A DNA stretch of 64,000 nucleotides from Phycicoccus sonneratiae (GCF_016887965.1 NZ_JAFDVD010000024.1:40413-104412), one strand, 5' to 3'; numbered from the stretch's first letter, positions 46,366-56,557 are shown. A program made the numbers and translations. Notes: generated from the sequence alone by a model not told the origin.

Positions 46366-47901
46366 ATGAGCACCTCGACCGCTCCCGCGGCCCCGCGCCC
46401 GGGCATCGAGACCACCGGCATCGAGATCATCGACGAGGCCGAGCGCACCGCCGTGCCGCGCGACCTCTTCTGGCCGTGGTTCGCCGCCAACGTGTCGGTC
46501 TTCGGCATCTCGTACGCCGCGTTCGTCCTCCAGTTCGGCATCTCGTTCTGGCAGGGCGCCGTCGTCACCGTCCTCGGCATCGTCGTCTCCTTCCTGCTCT
46601 GCGGCCTCGTCGCGGTCGCCGGGAAGCGCGGGTCGGCGCCGACGATGATCCTGTCGCGGGCCTCCTTCGGCGTCGTCGGCCAGAAGGTCCCGGGCGTCAT
46701 CTCGTGGCTGACCTCCATCGGCTGGGAGACCTTCCTCGCGATCCTCGCGGTGCTCGCCACCTCGACGATCTTCGAGCGGCTCGGGTGGGGCGGCGGCACG
46801 GCCACGAAGGTCGTCGCGGCCCTCGTCGTCGCAGCCCTCATCGTCTCGGCGTCGGTCGCCGGCTACCACGTGATCATGCGGATGCAGTCGGTGCTCACGT
46901 GGCTCACCGGCATCGTCACGATCCTCTTCGTCGTCGTCGCGGCGGGCCACATCGAGTGGTCGGCGGTCGGCTCGGTGGCCTCGGGCCCGCCCCAGGCCGT
47001 CGTCGGCGCCTTCGTCATGCTCATGACCGGCTTCGGGCTCGGCTGGGTCAACATCGCCGCTGACTGGTCGCGCTACCAGCGCCGCGACGCCTCGAGCACG
47101 GCGGTCGTCGCGTGGAACACCTTCGGGGGCGCCATCGCCCCCGTGCTCCTCGTCCTCTTCGGGCTGATGCTCGCCGCGTCCGACGAGAAGGTCCTCGAGG
47201 GCATCCCCGCCGACCCCATCGGCACCCTGGCGACCATCCTCCCGACGTGGTTCCTCGTGCCGTTCCTCGTCGCGGTGATCCTGTCGCTGGTCTCCGGGGC
47301 GGTGCTCGGCATCTACTCCTCGGGGCTCACGCTGCTCTCGCTCGGCGTGCGGATCCCCCGCCCGGCCGCGGCCGGCGTCGACGGCGTCATCCTCACCCTC
47401 GGCACCATCTGGGTCGTCTTCTTCGCCCAGGACTTCCTCGGCCCGTTCCAGTCCTTCCTCATCACCCTCGGCGTGCCGCTCGCCGCGTGGGCCGGCATCT
47501 TCATCGCCGACCTGCTCCTGCGCCGCGACGACTACGACGCCGGGCCCGACGGCGGGCGCGCGCTCTTCGACTCCCGCGGCCGGTACGGCTCGTGGGACTG
47601 GGTCGCGATCGGCACGATGGCGCTCGCCTCGGTCGTCGGCTGGGGGCTCGTCGTCAACGGGTTCGCGCAGGACGCCGCGTGGAACAACTGGCAGGGCTAC
47701 CTCCTCGAGCCGCTCGGGCTCGGCACCTACGTCACCGAGGGCGAGGGCGCGCCGTACTGGGACGGCAACTGGCCGTACGCGAACATCGGCGTCCTCCTCG
47801 CGCTGGTCATCGGGTTCGGCGTCACGTTCGTCGCCCGTCGCAGCACGGTGCGACGCCAGGAGCGGGCCGCCGAGGCGCCCGTCGCCGAGCCGGCCGCCTG
47901 A
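46366..47901 (+). CDS. NCS1-family cytosine/purine permease
   Basis: A 511-aa transporter with about twelve membrane segments. FWPWFAANVSVFGISYAAFV, SRASFGVVGQKVPGVISWLTSIGWET, GLGWVNIAADWSRYQRRDAS and PLAAWAGIFIADLLLRRDDYD are NCS1 motifs. Imports a nucleobase or related compound. CATGCT ends six bases before the ATG. Coupled by TGATG to an isochorismatase-type amidase, suggesting that the imported compound is then hydrolysed. Confidence 0.92.
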   Translation: MSTSTAPAAPRPGIETTGIEIIDEAERTAVPRDLFWPWFAANVSVFGISYAAFVLQFGISFWQGAVVTVLGIVVSFLLCGLVAVAGKRGSAPTMILSRASFGVVGQKVPGVISWLTSIGWETFLAILAVLATSTIFERLGWGGGTATKVVAALVVAALIVSASVAGYHVIMRMQSVLTWLTGIVTILFVVVAAGHIEWSAVGSVASGPPQAVVGAFVMLMTGFGLGWVNIAADWSRYQRRDASSTAVVAWNTFGGAIAPVLLVLFGLMLAASDEKVLEGIPADPIGTLATILPTWFLVPFLVAVILSLVSGAVLGIYSSGLTLLSLGVRIPRPAAAGVDGVILTLGTIWVVFFAQDFLGPFQSFLITLGVPLAAWAGIFIADLLLRRDDYDAGPDGGRALFDSRGRYGSWDWVAIGTMALASVVGWGLVVNGFAQDAAWNNWQGYLLEPLGLGTYVTEGEGAPYWDGNWPYANIGVLLALVIGFGVTFVARRSTVRRQERAAEAPVAEPAA

Positions 47902-48428
47902 TGCCCCACCGCGACGGCTGGCTGGTCGTCGTCGACCCGCAGGTCGTCTTCGCCGACCCCGGCGCCTCGCCGTGGGGGTCCCCGATGTTCGGCGCCGCGC
48001 TCGGCCGGATGCGGGCGCTGGCCGAGGAGTTCGGGCCCGAGCGCACGGTCGTCACGCGGTTCGTCGCCGACCCCTCGCTCGGGGGCTCGTGGGGCCCGTA
48101 CTACGAGGAGTGGCCCTTCGCGCTCGTGCCCGACGACGACCCGTTGTACGCCGTGGTCCCCGAGCTCGACAGGGTCGCGGGTCACGTCGTCACCGCGGGG
48201 ACGTTCGGGAAGTGGCCGGTGCTGGGCGGGCTCTTGCGGTCCGACGCGCACGTGACCGTCGCGGGGGTGGCCACCGACTGCTGCGTCGTCTCCACCGTGC
48301 TGCCGATGGCCGACGCCGGGGTCACGGTCGTCGTCGACGCGGCCGGCTGCGCGGGCTCGACGCCGGAGAACCACGAGCGGGCGCTGGCCGCGATGGCCCT
48401 CTTCGCCCCGCAGGTGACCGTGGCCTGA
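47901..48428 (+). CDS. Isochorismatase-family cysteine hydrolase
   Basis: A 175-aa hydrolase. WLVVVDPQVVFADPGA holds the catalytic Asp, GTFGKWPVL the Lys, and VAGVATDCCVVSTVLPMAD the nucleophile (C127 or C128). Family members hydrolyse amides such as nicotinamide, ureidoacrylate and N-carbamoyl compounds. The start overlaps the stop of the permease gene, so a joint import-and-hydrolysis pathway is inferred. Confidence 0.88.
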   Translation: MPHRDGWLVVVDPQVVFADPGASPWGSPMFGAALGRMRALAEEFGPERTVVTRFVADPSLGGSWGPYYEEWPFALVPDDDPLYAVVPELDRVAGHVVTAGTFGKWPVLGGLLRSDAHVTVAGVATDCCVVSTVLPMADAGVTVVVDAAGCAGSTPENHERALAAMALFAPQVTVA

Positions 48429-48444
48429 CGACCGGCCCGACGGC

Positions 48445-48837
48445 TCAGGGGTGACGGCGCCACACCCAGAGGACGGCCAGCACGGTGGTGGGCACCCACA
48501 CCGCGATGGCCAGCAGCAGGCCGACCACCACGTACCCGGCAGCAGCGGCGACCGGCGACCCGGCCCGGGGAGCGCGACCCCGCGCCAGGAGGAGCGCCGT
48601 CGTGAGCAGCACGACCACCGCGAGCCCGAACGGGGCCAGGAGCACCCCCGCCTCGGCCGACCACGCCCCCGTCCGCCCCGCGGGCGGCTCCCCGAGCACC
48701 TCGAGCACCCCGAGGACACCGACCGCCGGGACGACGAGGGCCGGGACGGCGGCCCACGTGAGCACCCACGAGGTGACGCTGCCGGGGTCGCGGGCCGCCC
48801 GGGCCCGGGCTCCGCGTCGCTGTCGGGTCCGCTCCAT
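48445..48837 (-). CDS. Small membrane protein, unknown
   Basis: A 130-aa protein with a basic N-terminus and three to four membrane segments (LTWAAVPALVVPAVGVLGVLE, LLAPFGLAVVVLLTTALLLA, AAGYVVVGLLLAIAVWVPTTVLAVLWVW). No family recognised. Convergent with the isochorismatase gene. Confidence 0.6.
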   Translation of the reverse strand: MERTRQRRGARARAARDPGSVTSWVLTWAAVPALVVPAVGVLGVLEVLGEPPAGRTGAWSAEAGVLLAPFGLAVVVLLTTALLLARGRAPRAGSPVAAAAGYVVVGLLLAIAVWVPTTVLAVLWVWRRHP

Positions 48838-48984
48838 CGTCCGAGCGTGGCGGACCCGCGGACCCCCCGTCGTGGGGTGCGCTACTCACGCCGTCGCCGT
48901 TGACCCGCCCATGGGTGAGTCCTGACCGAATCCTTGACCCGGCCAGACCCCCGCCCGACTGCCCGACCGGCAGGGTCGGGGACC

Positions 48985-50166
48985 GTGATCCGACAGATGA
49001 CCCCGCCCGCCCCACCGGCCCGGCGCCGCCTCGTCACCCCGTGGCTCGCCCTGGCCTCCGCCCTCGTCGTCCTCCTCGGCCTGTCGGCGCCCGCGTCGCA
49101 GGCCGCCACCCCGCTGACCGTGGCGCAGGCCGTCGCGAGCCAGAACGGCACGAGCCAGACCGTGCGTGGCTACGTCGTCGGGCAGCCCACCGCGACGAAC
49201 ACCGTCGTGCGCTCGGCGTTCCCGAACGACTACGCCCTCGCGATCGCCGACTCCGCGTCCGAGACCACCACGTCCCGGATGCTCTACGTCCAGGTGCCCT
49301 CGGCGCTGCGCGGCCAGTGGGGCCTGCGGACCAACCCGACCCTCCTGGGGAAGCAGGTCGACGTCACCGGCACGCTGGCGGCGTACTTCTCGCACCCGGG
49401 GATGACCGGCACCTCGGCGATCGCGACCGCCGGCACGGGCGGCGGGACCGGTGGCGGCACCGGCGGGACGGGTGACTACGACAGCACCTACTACGCGCCG
49501 GCCATCGGCAAGACCGGCACGGCCCTCAAGTCGTCGCTGCACGGCATCATCGACGACCAGACGAAGCTCACCTACGACCAGGTCTGGGACGCGCTCAAGG
49601 ACACCGACCAGGACCCTAACAACGCGAACAACGTCGTCGAGATCTACTCCGGCCGCTCGATCGCCAAGTCCGACAACGGTGGTGGCGTCGACCAGTGGAA
49701 CCGCGAGCACGTCTGGGCCAAGTCGCACGGCGACTTCGGCACCGCCACCGGACCGGGCACCGACGTGCACCACCTGCGCCCCGAGGACGTCACCGTCAAC
49801 TCCACCCGCGGCAACCTCGACTTCGACAACGGGGGCAGTGCCGTCGCGCAGTGCACCGGGTGCCTCTCCGACGGCGACTCCTTCGAGCCGCGCGACGCCG
49901 TCAAGGGCGACGTGGCGCGGATGATCTTCTACATGGCCGTCCGCTACGAGGGCGACGACGGCTGGGCGAACCTCGAGATGAACAACTCCGTGGGCAACGG
50001 CAGCGCGCCGAACATCGGCAAGCTCTCGGTGCTGCTCCAGTGGAACGCCGAGGACCCGGTCGACGCCTTCGAGATGCGCCGCAACGACCGCATCTACGAG
50101 GCGTGGCAGCACAACCGCAACCCGTTCGTCGACCACCCCGAGTGGGCGGCCGCGATCTGGGGGTGA
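48985..50166 (+). CDS. Secreted endonuclease I-family nuclease with N-terminal OB-like domain
   Basis: A 393-aa exported protein with a signal segment (WLALASALVVLLGLSAPASQA) and a DUF6359/OB-like region (LTVAQAVASQNGTSQTVRGYVVG). A Gly/Thr linker (GGGTGGGTGGTG) leads to an endonuclease I domain: VVEIYSGRSI, WNREHVWAKSHGDFG, DVHHLRPEDVTVNSTRGNLDFD, and NPFVDHPEWAAAIWG. The EHVW/DVHHL histidines are catalytic in this family, and a CxxC pair (QCTGC) is present. It would degrade extracellular nucleic acid. Start GTG 48985 or ATG 48997. Confidence 0.92.
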   Translation: MIRQMTPPAPPARRRLVTPWLALASALVVLLGLSAPASQAATPLTVAQAVASQNGTSQTVRGYVVGQPTATNTVVRSAFPNDYALAIADSASETTTSRMLYVQVPSALRGQWGLRTNPTLLGKQVDVTGTLAAYFSHPGMTGTSAIATAGTGGGTGGGTGGTGDYDSTYYAPAIGKTGTALKSSLHGIIDDQTKLTYDQVWDALKDTDQDPNNANNVVEIYSGRSIAKSDNGGGVDQWNREHVWAKSHGDFGTATGPGTDVHHLRPEDVTVNSTRGNLDFDNGGSAVAQCTGCLSDGDSFEPRDAVKGDVARMIFYMAVRYEGDDGWANLEMNNSVGNGSAPNIGKLSVLLQWNAEDPVDAFEMRRNDRIYEAWQHNRNPFVDHPEWAAAIWG

Positions 50167-50202
50167 CCCCGCCGCGGGGGCACGCGTCCCCGCACCCGAG
50201 CC

Positions 50203-50256
50203 GCCGGCCGTCCACCCCGGGGATTCCTGTCCTCTGACCCGGGGTGGGCGGCCGGC
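50203..50256. terminator. Bidirectional terminator hairpin
   Basis: A 19-bp arm at 50203-50221 pairs with 50238-50256 with a single G-U (ends GCCGGCC/GGCCGGC), 16-nt loop, between the convergent nuclease and purM genes. Confidence 0.85.
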
Positions 50257-50284
50257 CCTCGTGCGTCGGCTGTGGAGGTGGGCG

Positions 50285-51421
50285 TCAGGTGGTGGGGTGG
50301 TCGCCGACGAGCTCGACAGAGCCGCCGTCGACGCCCTTCGCGCCCCGGACGACCTCGCCGGTGGCGGCGTCGGCGGTCGAGCCGTCGGCCACCTCGCCCA
50401 TCACCCAGGTGTCGATGCCCCGGGCCGCCAGGTGCGCCGTCGCGGCATCGACCGAGTCGGCCGGCAGCACCGCGACGAAGCCGACGCCCATGTTGAGCGT
50501 GCGCTCGAGGTCGGCCCGCGGCACGTTGCCGAGGGCGCCGACGGTCGAGAAGACCGCCGGCGGGGTCCACGAGGCGCGGTCGAGGCGGGCGTGCACGTGC
50601 GCGGGCAGCACACGGGCGAGGTTGGCGGCCAGGCCTCCCCCGGTGACGTGCGAGAGGGCGTGGACCTCGACGCCGTCGAGGCGCACGAGGTCGAGCAGGT
50701 CGGCGGCGTAGACGCGGGTGGGCGTCAGCAGCTCCTCGCCGAGGGTGCGGCCGAACTCGTCGACGTGCCGGTCGAGCGCCCATCCGGCGTGCGCCACGAC
50801 CCGCCGGACCAGCGAGTACCCGTTGGAGTGCAGCCCGCTGCTCGCCAGCCCGAGGACGACGTCACCGGCCTGCACCCGCTGCGGCCCGAGGACGGCGTCG
50901 TGCTCGACGACCCCGGTCGCCGCCCCGGCCACGTCGTACTCGTCGGGGTCGAGGAGGCCCGGGTGCTCGGCGGTCTCGCCGCCCACGAGGGCGACCCGCG
51001 CCTGCTCGCAGGCCCGCGCGATGCCGCCGACGATGGCCGCGATCCGCTCGGGGACGACCTTCCCGCAGGCGATGTAGTCGGTCATGAAGAGCGCCTCGGC
51101 CCCGCAGACGACGATGTCGTCGACGACCATCCCGACGAGGTCGAACCCGATGGTGTCGTGCCGGTCGAGCGCCTGGGCGATGGCGACCTTGGTGCCGACG
51201 CCGTCGGTGGAGGTGGCCAGCACGGGGCGGCGGTACGTGGCGAGCGCGCTGGCGTCGAACATCCCGGCGAAGCCGCCGAGCCCGCCGAGCACCTCGGGGC
51301 GGGTGGCGCGGCGCACCGACTCCTTCATCAGCTCGACGGCCTGGTCACCGGCCTCGACGTCGACACCGGCCTCGGCGTAGGTGATGCCGGTGGGGCGGTC
51401 GGGCGCGCTGGGGTCGCTCAC
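50285..51421 (-). CDS. purM: Phosphoribosylformylglycinamidine cyclo-ligase (AIR synthetase)
   Basis: A 378-aa PurM: GITYAEAGVDVEAGDQAVE, LATSTDGVGTKVAIAQ, FDLVGMVVDDIVVCGAEALFMTDYIACGK, VALVGGETAEHPG, GLASSGLHSNGYSLVRRV, HVTGGGLAANLARVLP. Converts FGAM to AIR with ATP in purine synthesis. purF, usually upstream, is not adjacent; the next gene on this strand is pntB. Confidence 0.97.
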   Translation of the reverse strand: MSDPSAPDRPTGITYAEAGVDVEAGDQAVELMKESVRRATRPEVLGGLGGFAGMFDASALATYRRPVLATSTDGVGTKVAIAQALDRHDTIGFDLVGMVVDDIVVCGAEALFMTDYIACGKVVPERIAAIVGGIARACEQARVALVGGETAEHPGLLDPDEYDVAGAATGVVEHDAVLGPQRVQAGDVVLGLASSGLHSNGYSLVRRVVAHAGWALDRHVDEFGRTLGEELLTPTRVYAADLLDLVRLDGVEVHALSHVTGGGLAANLARVLPAHVHARLDRASWTPPAVFSTVGALGNVPRADLERTLNMGVGFVAVLPADSVDAATAHLAARGIDTWVMGEVADGSTADAATGEVVRGAKGVDGGSVELVGDHPTT

Positions 51422-51454
51422 GCCGGGAAGCCTACCGAGGCGGCCCGCCCGGGG

Positions 51455-52858
51455 TCAGAGGGCCTGGATGATGTCCTCGACCCGGGCCTTGGCGTCGCCG
51501 AAGAGCATCTGGGTGTTGTCGCGGAAGAAGAGCGGGTTCTGCACGCCCGCGTACCCGGTGGCCATCGAGCGCTTGAAGACGATGACGTCCCTGGCCTCCC
51601 AGACCCGCAGCACCGGCATCCCGGCGATGGGGGAGGTCGGATCCTCGGCGGCGGCCGGGTTGACGGTGTCGTTGGCGCCGATGACGAGGACGACGTCGGT
51701 GTCGGCGAGGTCGTCGTTGATCTCGTCCATCTCGAGGACGATGTCGTAGGGGACCTTGGCCTCGGCGAGCAGGACGTTCATGTGCCCGGGCAGCCGGCCG
51801 GCGACGGGGTGGATGCCGAAGCGGACGTCGACGCCGTCGGCGCGCAACCGCTTGGTCAGCTCGGCGACGGCGTGCTGGGCCTGGGCGGTGGCCATCCCGT
51901 AGCCGGGGGTGATGACGACCGAGCGGGCCGAGGTGAGCAGCGCGGCGGCGCCCTCGGCGGTGACCTCGCGGTGCTCGCCGTAGTCGGTGTCGTCGGAGGC
52001 GGCGGTGCCGGCCTCGACCCCGAACCCGCCGGCGATGACCGAGATGAACGAGCGGTTCATCGCGCGGCACATGATGTAGGACAGGTACGCACCGGAGGAG
52101 CCGACGAGCGCCCCGGTGATGATCAGCAGGTCGTTGCTCAGCAGGAAGCCCGCGGCGGCGGCAGCCCATCCGGAGTAGCTGTTGAGCATCGAGACGACGA
52201 CCGGCATGTCGCCGCCGCCGATGGAGGCGACGAGGTGCCAGCCCAGCCCGAGCGCGAGCAGGGTGACGAGCCCGAGCAGCAGGTGCCGGACGAAGACCGA
52301 GTCCTCCCGGACCAGCACATAGGCCAGCGTGAGCACGACGAACCCGCCGAGCGCCCCGAGGTTGATGAGGTTGCGCCCCGGCAGCATGAGCGGTCGGGAC
52401 GAGATGCGCGCCGACAGCTTGAGAAAGGCGACGACCGAGCCGGTGAACGTGACCGCGCCGATGAAGACGCCGACGAAGACCTCGACGTCGTGGATGGTCG
52501 GGTAGGCGACGACCTCGTAGGAGCTGTTCCACCCGACGAGCACGGCGGCGAGCCCGACGAACGAGTGGAGCATCGCGATGAGCTCGGGCATGCCGGTCAT
52601 CTCGACCTTGCGCGCCCGGTCGAGGCCGACGGCCGCGCCGACGGCCATCGCGACGACGATGAGCAGCAGCCCGAGCCAGCCCGACCCGCCGGTGCCGGCG
52701 GTCGCGGCGAGGATGGTCGCGACGAGCGCGACGGCCATCCCGACGATGCCGAAGCGGTTGCCCCGCCGGGCCGACTCGTGCCGGGAGAGCCCGGCGAGGG
52801 CGAGGATGAAGAGCAGGCCGGCGACGATGTAGGCGCCCTGCACGAGCGTCGTGCTCAT
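51455..52858 (-). CDS. pntB: NAD(P) transhydrogenase subunit beta
   Basis: A 467-aa protein with about nine membrane segments followed by the NADP-binding domain [74 protein letters not shown]. With PntA it couples proton entry to hydride transfer from NADH to NADP+. Its ATG overlaps the pntA stop (ATGA). Confidence 0.97.
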   Translation of the reverse strand: MSTTLVQGAYIVAGLLFILALAGLSRHESARRGNRFGIVGMAVALVATILAATAGTGGSGWLGLLLIVVAMAVGAAVGLDRARKVEMTGMPELIAMLHSFVGLAAVLVGWNSSYEVVAYPTIHDVEVFVGVFIGAVTFTGSVVAFLKLSARISSRPLMLPGRNLINLGALGGFVVLTLAYVLVREDSVFVRHLLLGLVTLLALGLGWHLVASIGGGDMPVVVSMLNSYSGWAAAAAGFLLSNDLLIITGALVGSSGAYLSYIMCRAMNRSFISVIAGGFGVEAGTAASDDTDYGEHREVTAEGAAALLTSARSVVITPGYGMATAQAQHAVAELTKRLRADGVDVRFGIHPVAGRLPGHMNVLLAEAKVPYDIVLEMDEINDDLADTDVVLVIGANDTVNPAAAEDPTSPIAGMPVLRVWEARDVIVFKRSMATGYAGVQNPLFFRDNTQMLFGDAKARVEDIIQAL

Positions 52859-54408
52859 CGGGCGGGCTCCTCGCGCTTGAACATCTCGAGCATTCGGGCG
52901 GTCACCCGGAACCCGCCGAAGACGTTGATCGACGCGACGAGGATGCCGACGAACGCGAGCACCGACACCGCGACGCTGTCGTGCCCGACCTGGAGCAGCG
53001 CGCCGACCACGATGATGCCGCTGATCGCGTTCGTGACGCTCATCAACGGGGTGTGCAGCGCGTGGTGGACGTTGCCGATGACGTAGAAGCCGATGACGAC
53101 CGAGAGCATGAAGACCATGAAGTGGCCGAGGAACGGCTGCGGGGAGTAGGCCGCGACGAGGAGGAACAGGGCGGCGCCCACGCCGGCCAGCCCCAGCCTG
53201 GTCGAGCCCGACATCGGCTGGCGCGTCGGCTTCTCCGGGGCGGCCGGCACGGTGGCGACCGCCGTGCCGGGGGCCGCGGCGGCCGAGACCTGCACCGGCG
53301 GGGGCGGCCACAGCACCTGGCCCTCGTGCGCGACGGTCATCCCACGCTGGACGACGTCGTCGAGGTCGAGGTGGACCTCGCCGTCCTTGTCAGGGGTGAG
53401 CAGCTTGAGGAGGTTGACGAGGTTGGTGCCGAAGAGCTGGCTGGCCTGGGTGGGCAGGCGCCCGGGCAGGTCGGTGTAGCCGAGGAGGGTCACGCCGTTC
53501 TCGGTGACGACCTTCTCGCCGGCGACCGTGCCCGCGACGTTGCCGCCGTTGGCCGCCGCCATGTCGACGACGACCGAGCCGGGCTTCATCGAGGCGACCA
53601 TCTCCTCGGTGAGCAGCCGCGGCGCCGGCCGGCCGGGGATGAGGGCGGTCGTGACGACGATGTCGACGTCGGCGGCCTGCGCGGCGTAGAGCGCGGCGGC
53701 CTTGGCGTCGAAGTCGGCGCTGGTCTCCTTCGCGTAGCCGTCGGCCGACGGTCCCTCGTCGGCCACGTCGATCCGGAGGAACTCGGCCCCCATCGACTCG
53801 ACCTGCTCGGCGACCTCCGGGCGGGCGTCGAACGCGCGGACGACGGCGCCGAGGCTGGAGGCGGTGCCGATGGCCGCCAGCCCGGCGACCCCGGCCCCGA
53901 CGACGAGGACCTTGGCCGGAGGCACCTTGCCGGCCGCCGTCACCTGGCCGGTGAAGAACGACCCGAACTCGTGCGCCGCCTCGATGACGGCGCGGTAGCC
54001 GCCGATGTTGGCCATCGACGACAGCACGTCGAGGCTCTGCGCCCGGCTGATGCGGGGCACGGCGTCCATCGCCATCGCCGTGACCCCGCGCGCGGCGAGC
54101 TGCTGGACGAGGTCGGGGTCGAGGGCCGGGGCCATGAGCGAGGCGACGAGCTGCCCGGAGCGCAGCCGCTCGACCTCGGCCTCGGTGGGGGCGGTGACCT
54201 TGAGGACGACGTCGGCGTTCCACACCGCGTCGTCGATGACGTCGGCCCCGGCCCGGCGGTAGGCCTCGTCGTCGAAGCTCGCGGCGGCGCCGGCCCCGGA
54301 CTCGACGAACACGGTGTACCCGAGGCCGAGGAGCTGCTCGACGGTCTTCGGGGTCGCGGCGACACGGGTCTCCCCCGGTCGGGACTCACGGGGGACACCG
54401 ATGCGCAC
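52855..54408 (-). CDS. pntA: NAD(P) transhydrogenase subunit alpha (fused form)
   Basis: A 517-aa protein. Domain I is [44 protein letters not shown] and [17 protein letters not shown] Pro/Ala linker (about residues 385-415) and four C-terminal membrane segments ([63 protein letters not shown]) follow. In many actinobacteria alpha is split; here it is one chain, as in E. coli. GTG 54408 with GAGAGGAAG upstream. Confidence 0.96.
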   Translation of the reverse strand: MRIGVPRESRPGETRVAATPKTVEQLLGLGYTVFVESGAGAAASFDDEAYRRAGADVIDDAVWNADVVLKVTAPTEAEVERLRSGQLVASLMAPALDPDLVQQLAARGVTAMAMDAVPRISRAQSLDVLSSMANIGGYRAVIEAAHEFGSFFTGQVTAAGKVPPAKVLVVGAGVAGLAAIGTASSLGAVVRAFDARPEVAEQVESMGAEFLRIDVADEGPSADGYAKETSADFDAKAAALYAAQAADVDIVVTTALIPGRPAPRLLTEEMVASMKPGSVVVDMAAANGGNVAGTVAGEKVVTENGVTLLGYTDLPGRLPTQASQLFGTNLVNLLKLLTPDKDGEVHLDLDDVVQRGMTVAHEGQVLWPPPPVQVSAAAAPGTAVATVPAAPEKPTRQPMSGSTRLGLAGVGAALFLLVAAYSPQPFLGHFMVFMLSVVIGFYVIGNVHHALHTPLMSVTNAISGIIVVGALLQVGHDSVAVSVLAFVGILVASINVFGGFRVTARMLEMFKREEPAR

Positions 54409-54500
54409 GGGGCTTCCTCTCCGGTGGGGACGGTCCCGCACGAACCTAGCCTGTCGGGCGCCGCCGGGCACGGGATGTGTCACGGGCACCACATGACGGA

Positions 54501-54625
54501 CGCGCCGGACCCCGGGTCGGGTCCGGCGCGTCGTCGGCCCCACGCGTATCGGGTGACCCGACAACCCTGCGCTTCACCCGGGAACGGTTCCGGGGTGAAG
54601 CGCAGCCGTATCGGGTCACCCGATA
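54501..54625. repeat. Hairpin/palindrome cluster upstream of pntA
   Basis: 54501-54512 pairs with 54519-54530 (12 bp perfect). A 39-nt near-palindrome spans 54567-54605 (18 of 19 arm positions). It is flanked by CGTATCGGGTGACCCGA (54545-54561) and CGTATCGGGTCACCCGA (54607-54623), copies differing only at the centre, each itself palindromic. Probably terminates the acidic-protein gene before pntA. Confidence 0.7.
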
Positions 54626-54630
54626 CCCGA

Positions 54631-56364
54631 TCAGCCGTCGGAGCGGCGGAAACCGCTGCGCTCGGCCGCGCCCTGGTCGTAGAACCAGACGTCGGCGGTC
54701 GCGTCGTCGTAGCCGGGGTCGCCGGGCACGCGGTAGGTCATCGTGTCGCGGTAGGCCTGCACCGGGTGGTCCATCGGCTGGGCACCGTCGTCGAGGGCCG
54801 CCGCCGAGCCCATGCCGTAGCCGCCGTCGCGGATCTCGTGGAACTCCGAGACGCGACGGGGCGCGCGCGGCTCGTCCTCGGCCGGGGCCTCCGTCGGGGT
54901 CTCGTCCTCGGTCGGCGCCTCGTCGGCGGCCGGCTCGTCCGCGACGGGCTCCTCCGCCGGGGTCTCGGCCTCGGTCGACGCCTCGTCCGCGACGTTCTCG
55001 TCCGTGACGGGCTCCTCCGCCGGGGCTTCGTCCGCCTCGGCCTCGGCCTGCTCGACGACCTCGGGGTGCACCGGCTCCATGCCGGCGGCGGCGGCGTCGC
55101 GGTCCATCTGCTCGCGCTCGGCGGCCAGCTCGTCGGCCTTGGCGCTCGACTCCTCGAGCAGCTCGCCCTCGTCGGCGGACCAGTCGCGCTCGGGGGTCGG
55201 GTCGTACGCGTCGGCCTCCTCGACGTCGGGCTCCTCGTGCTCGGTGAAGGCACCGGCCCCCGGGTCGTCGACCATCTCCGCCTCCTCCGTCGGCGCGTCG
55301 GCCTCCGGCGTCGTGGCCTCCTCGGCCTCCGGCTGCGCGTCCTCCGCCGACTCCGGCTGCGCGTCCTCCGCCGACTCCGGCTGCGCGTCCTCCGCCGACT
55401 CCGGCTGCGCGTCCTCCGCCGCCTCCGGCTGCGCGTCGGCCGCCCTCGGCTCGGTGTCGGCGTCGGTGGCGGCCTCGGCGGCCGCGACGTGGGGGCCGCC
55501 CCAGTCGCTCGTGGGGGCCTCGGCGTCGCTCGCCGCGGTGGGGGTCTGGTCGTCGGGCTCGGCCGGGCGCTCGTCCATGGCCTCCTCGGTACCCGCGCGT
55601 GAGGCCCCCCACACGTACGGCTCGTCCTCCTCGTCGTCGCGGAAGTCGGTGGCCGCGGCGATGCGTGCGCTGCGCTCCTCGGAGCCGGCGTCCACCGGCT
55701 GCTGCTCGGCCTCCTGCTCCGGGGCGTCGAGGGCCGTGGACTCGTCCGCACCGGGCTCCTCGAGGACCGGCTCCTCGGCGACGGCGTCGTCGGCCACGGC
55801 GGGCTCGGCGACGACGGGCTCCTCGGCGGTTGGCGGCTGCTCGTCGACCTCGGGCTCCGCCACGGGCGGCCCGAAGCTCACCCCGCCGGTGTCGCGGCCC
55901 ATGACCGCCGCGCCGGCCGCACCGGGGACCGGGGCCGCGGGGCTCCCGGCCCAGGCCGCGCGCTCGGCCTCCTCACGCATCTGGCGGGCCTCGGCGCGGG
56001 TCATCGGACGACGCTCGTCCTCGCCGGCGGCCGGCGTGGAGACGTCCGGGTCGACCTCGTCGGCCCGCGCGAGCATCGAGCGGTAGTCGGTGCGGGTCAC
56101 CTCGACGGTCTCGCGGTACTGCGAGGCCTCGTCCGCCAGCCGGTCGGCCTCCGCCTGCGCGACCCCCGCCCGGTCCTCGGCCTGCTCCGCGAAGGCCTCC
56201 TGCCCGGCGAGCGTGCCGGCGAGCCCCTCGGCCTCGACCCGCAGCCCGGCCGCCTCGGCCCGCGCGCCGTCCTTGCGCGCCGCCGACCGGCGCACGAGGA
56301 GCCAGACGAGGGCGATCGCCACGACGATCACGAGGAGGAGGACGAGGAGCTGTGCGGTGGTCAT
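54631..56364 (-). CDS. Acidic, repeat-rich single-pass membrane protein
   Basis: A 577-aa protein. An N-terminal membrane helix (AQLLVLLLVIVVAIALVWLLV) and a basic stop-transfer are followed by a coiled-coil region (RVEAEGLAGTLAGQEAFAEQ to RETVEVTRTDYRSMLA). A very long Glu/Ala/Pro-rich disordered region contains five copies of an octad like AEDAQPES. The C-terminus returns to ordered composition (HPVQAYRDTMTYRVPGDPG, DVWFYDQGAAERSGF). Probably a cytoplasmic-facing, bitopic structural or scaffolding protein. No family recognised beyond low complexity. Confidence 0.8.
   Translation of the reverse strand: MTTAQLLVLLLVIVVAIALVWLLVRRSAARKDGARAEAAGLRVEAEGLAGTLAGQEAFAEQAEDRAGVAQAEADRLADEASQYRETVEVTRTDYRSMLARADEVDPDVSTPAAGEDERRPMTRAEARQMREEAERAAWAGSPAAPVPGAAGAAVMGRDTGGVSFGPPVAEPEVDEQPPTAEEPVVAEPAVADDAVAEEPVLEEPGADESTALDAPEQEAEQQPVDAGSEERSARIAAATDFRDDEEDEPYVWGASRAGTEEAMDERPAEPDDQTPTAASDAEAPTSDWGGPHVAAAEAATDADTEPRAADAQPEAAEDAQPESAEDAQPESAEDAQPESAEDAQPEAEEATTPEADAPTEEAEMVDDPGAGAFTEHEEPDVEEADAYDPTPERDWSADEGELLEESSAKADELAAEREQMDRDAAAAGMEPVHPEVVEQAEAEADEAPAEEPVTDENVADEASTEAETPAEEPVADEPAADEAPTEDETPTEAPAEDEPRAPRRVSEFHEIRDGGYGMGSAAALDDGAQPMDHPVQAYRDTMTYRVPGDPGYDDATADVWFYDQGAAERSGFRRSDG
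55321..55437. repeat. 24-bp coding minisatellite
   Basis: Units of 24 bp end GGCTGCGCGTC. One partial variant copy (55321-55341), three identical copies (55342-55413) and one with a single change (55414-55437). Encodes the AEDAQPES octads in frame, so copy changes lengthen or shorten the acidic region without frameshift. Confidence 0.92.
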
Positions 56365-56557
56365 GCGGACTTCCTGTCGTCGGGACACCGAGGTGTCGGC
56401 ATCGGCGGACAACCTACCGTCGGGACCCGCTCGCACCCCCGGAGGGTGACGCACCGGTCCCTACCCCTGCGCTCGGCAACCTAGGGCCTCCGGCGGTCGG
56501 CGCGCCAGCGGGGTCCGCACCGCGCGCCGGGGCCGCCCGGGTCGCCGTCGTCGCAGG

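Noticed and set aside
55321..55437. CRISPR-like or mobile repeat
   Set aside because: Direct 24-bp tandem units in frame inside a coding region; a coding minisatellite explains it.
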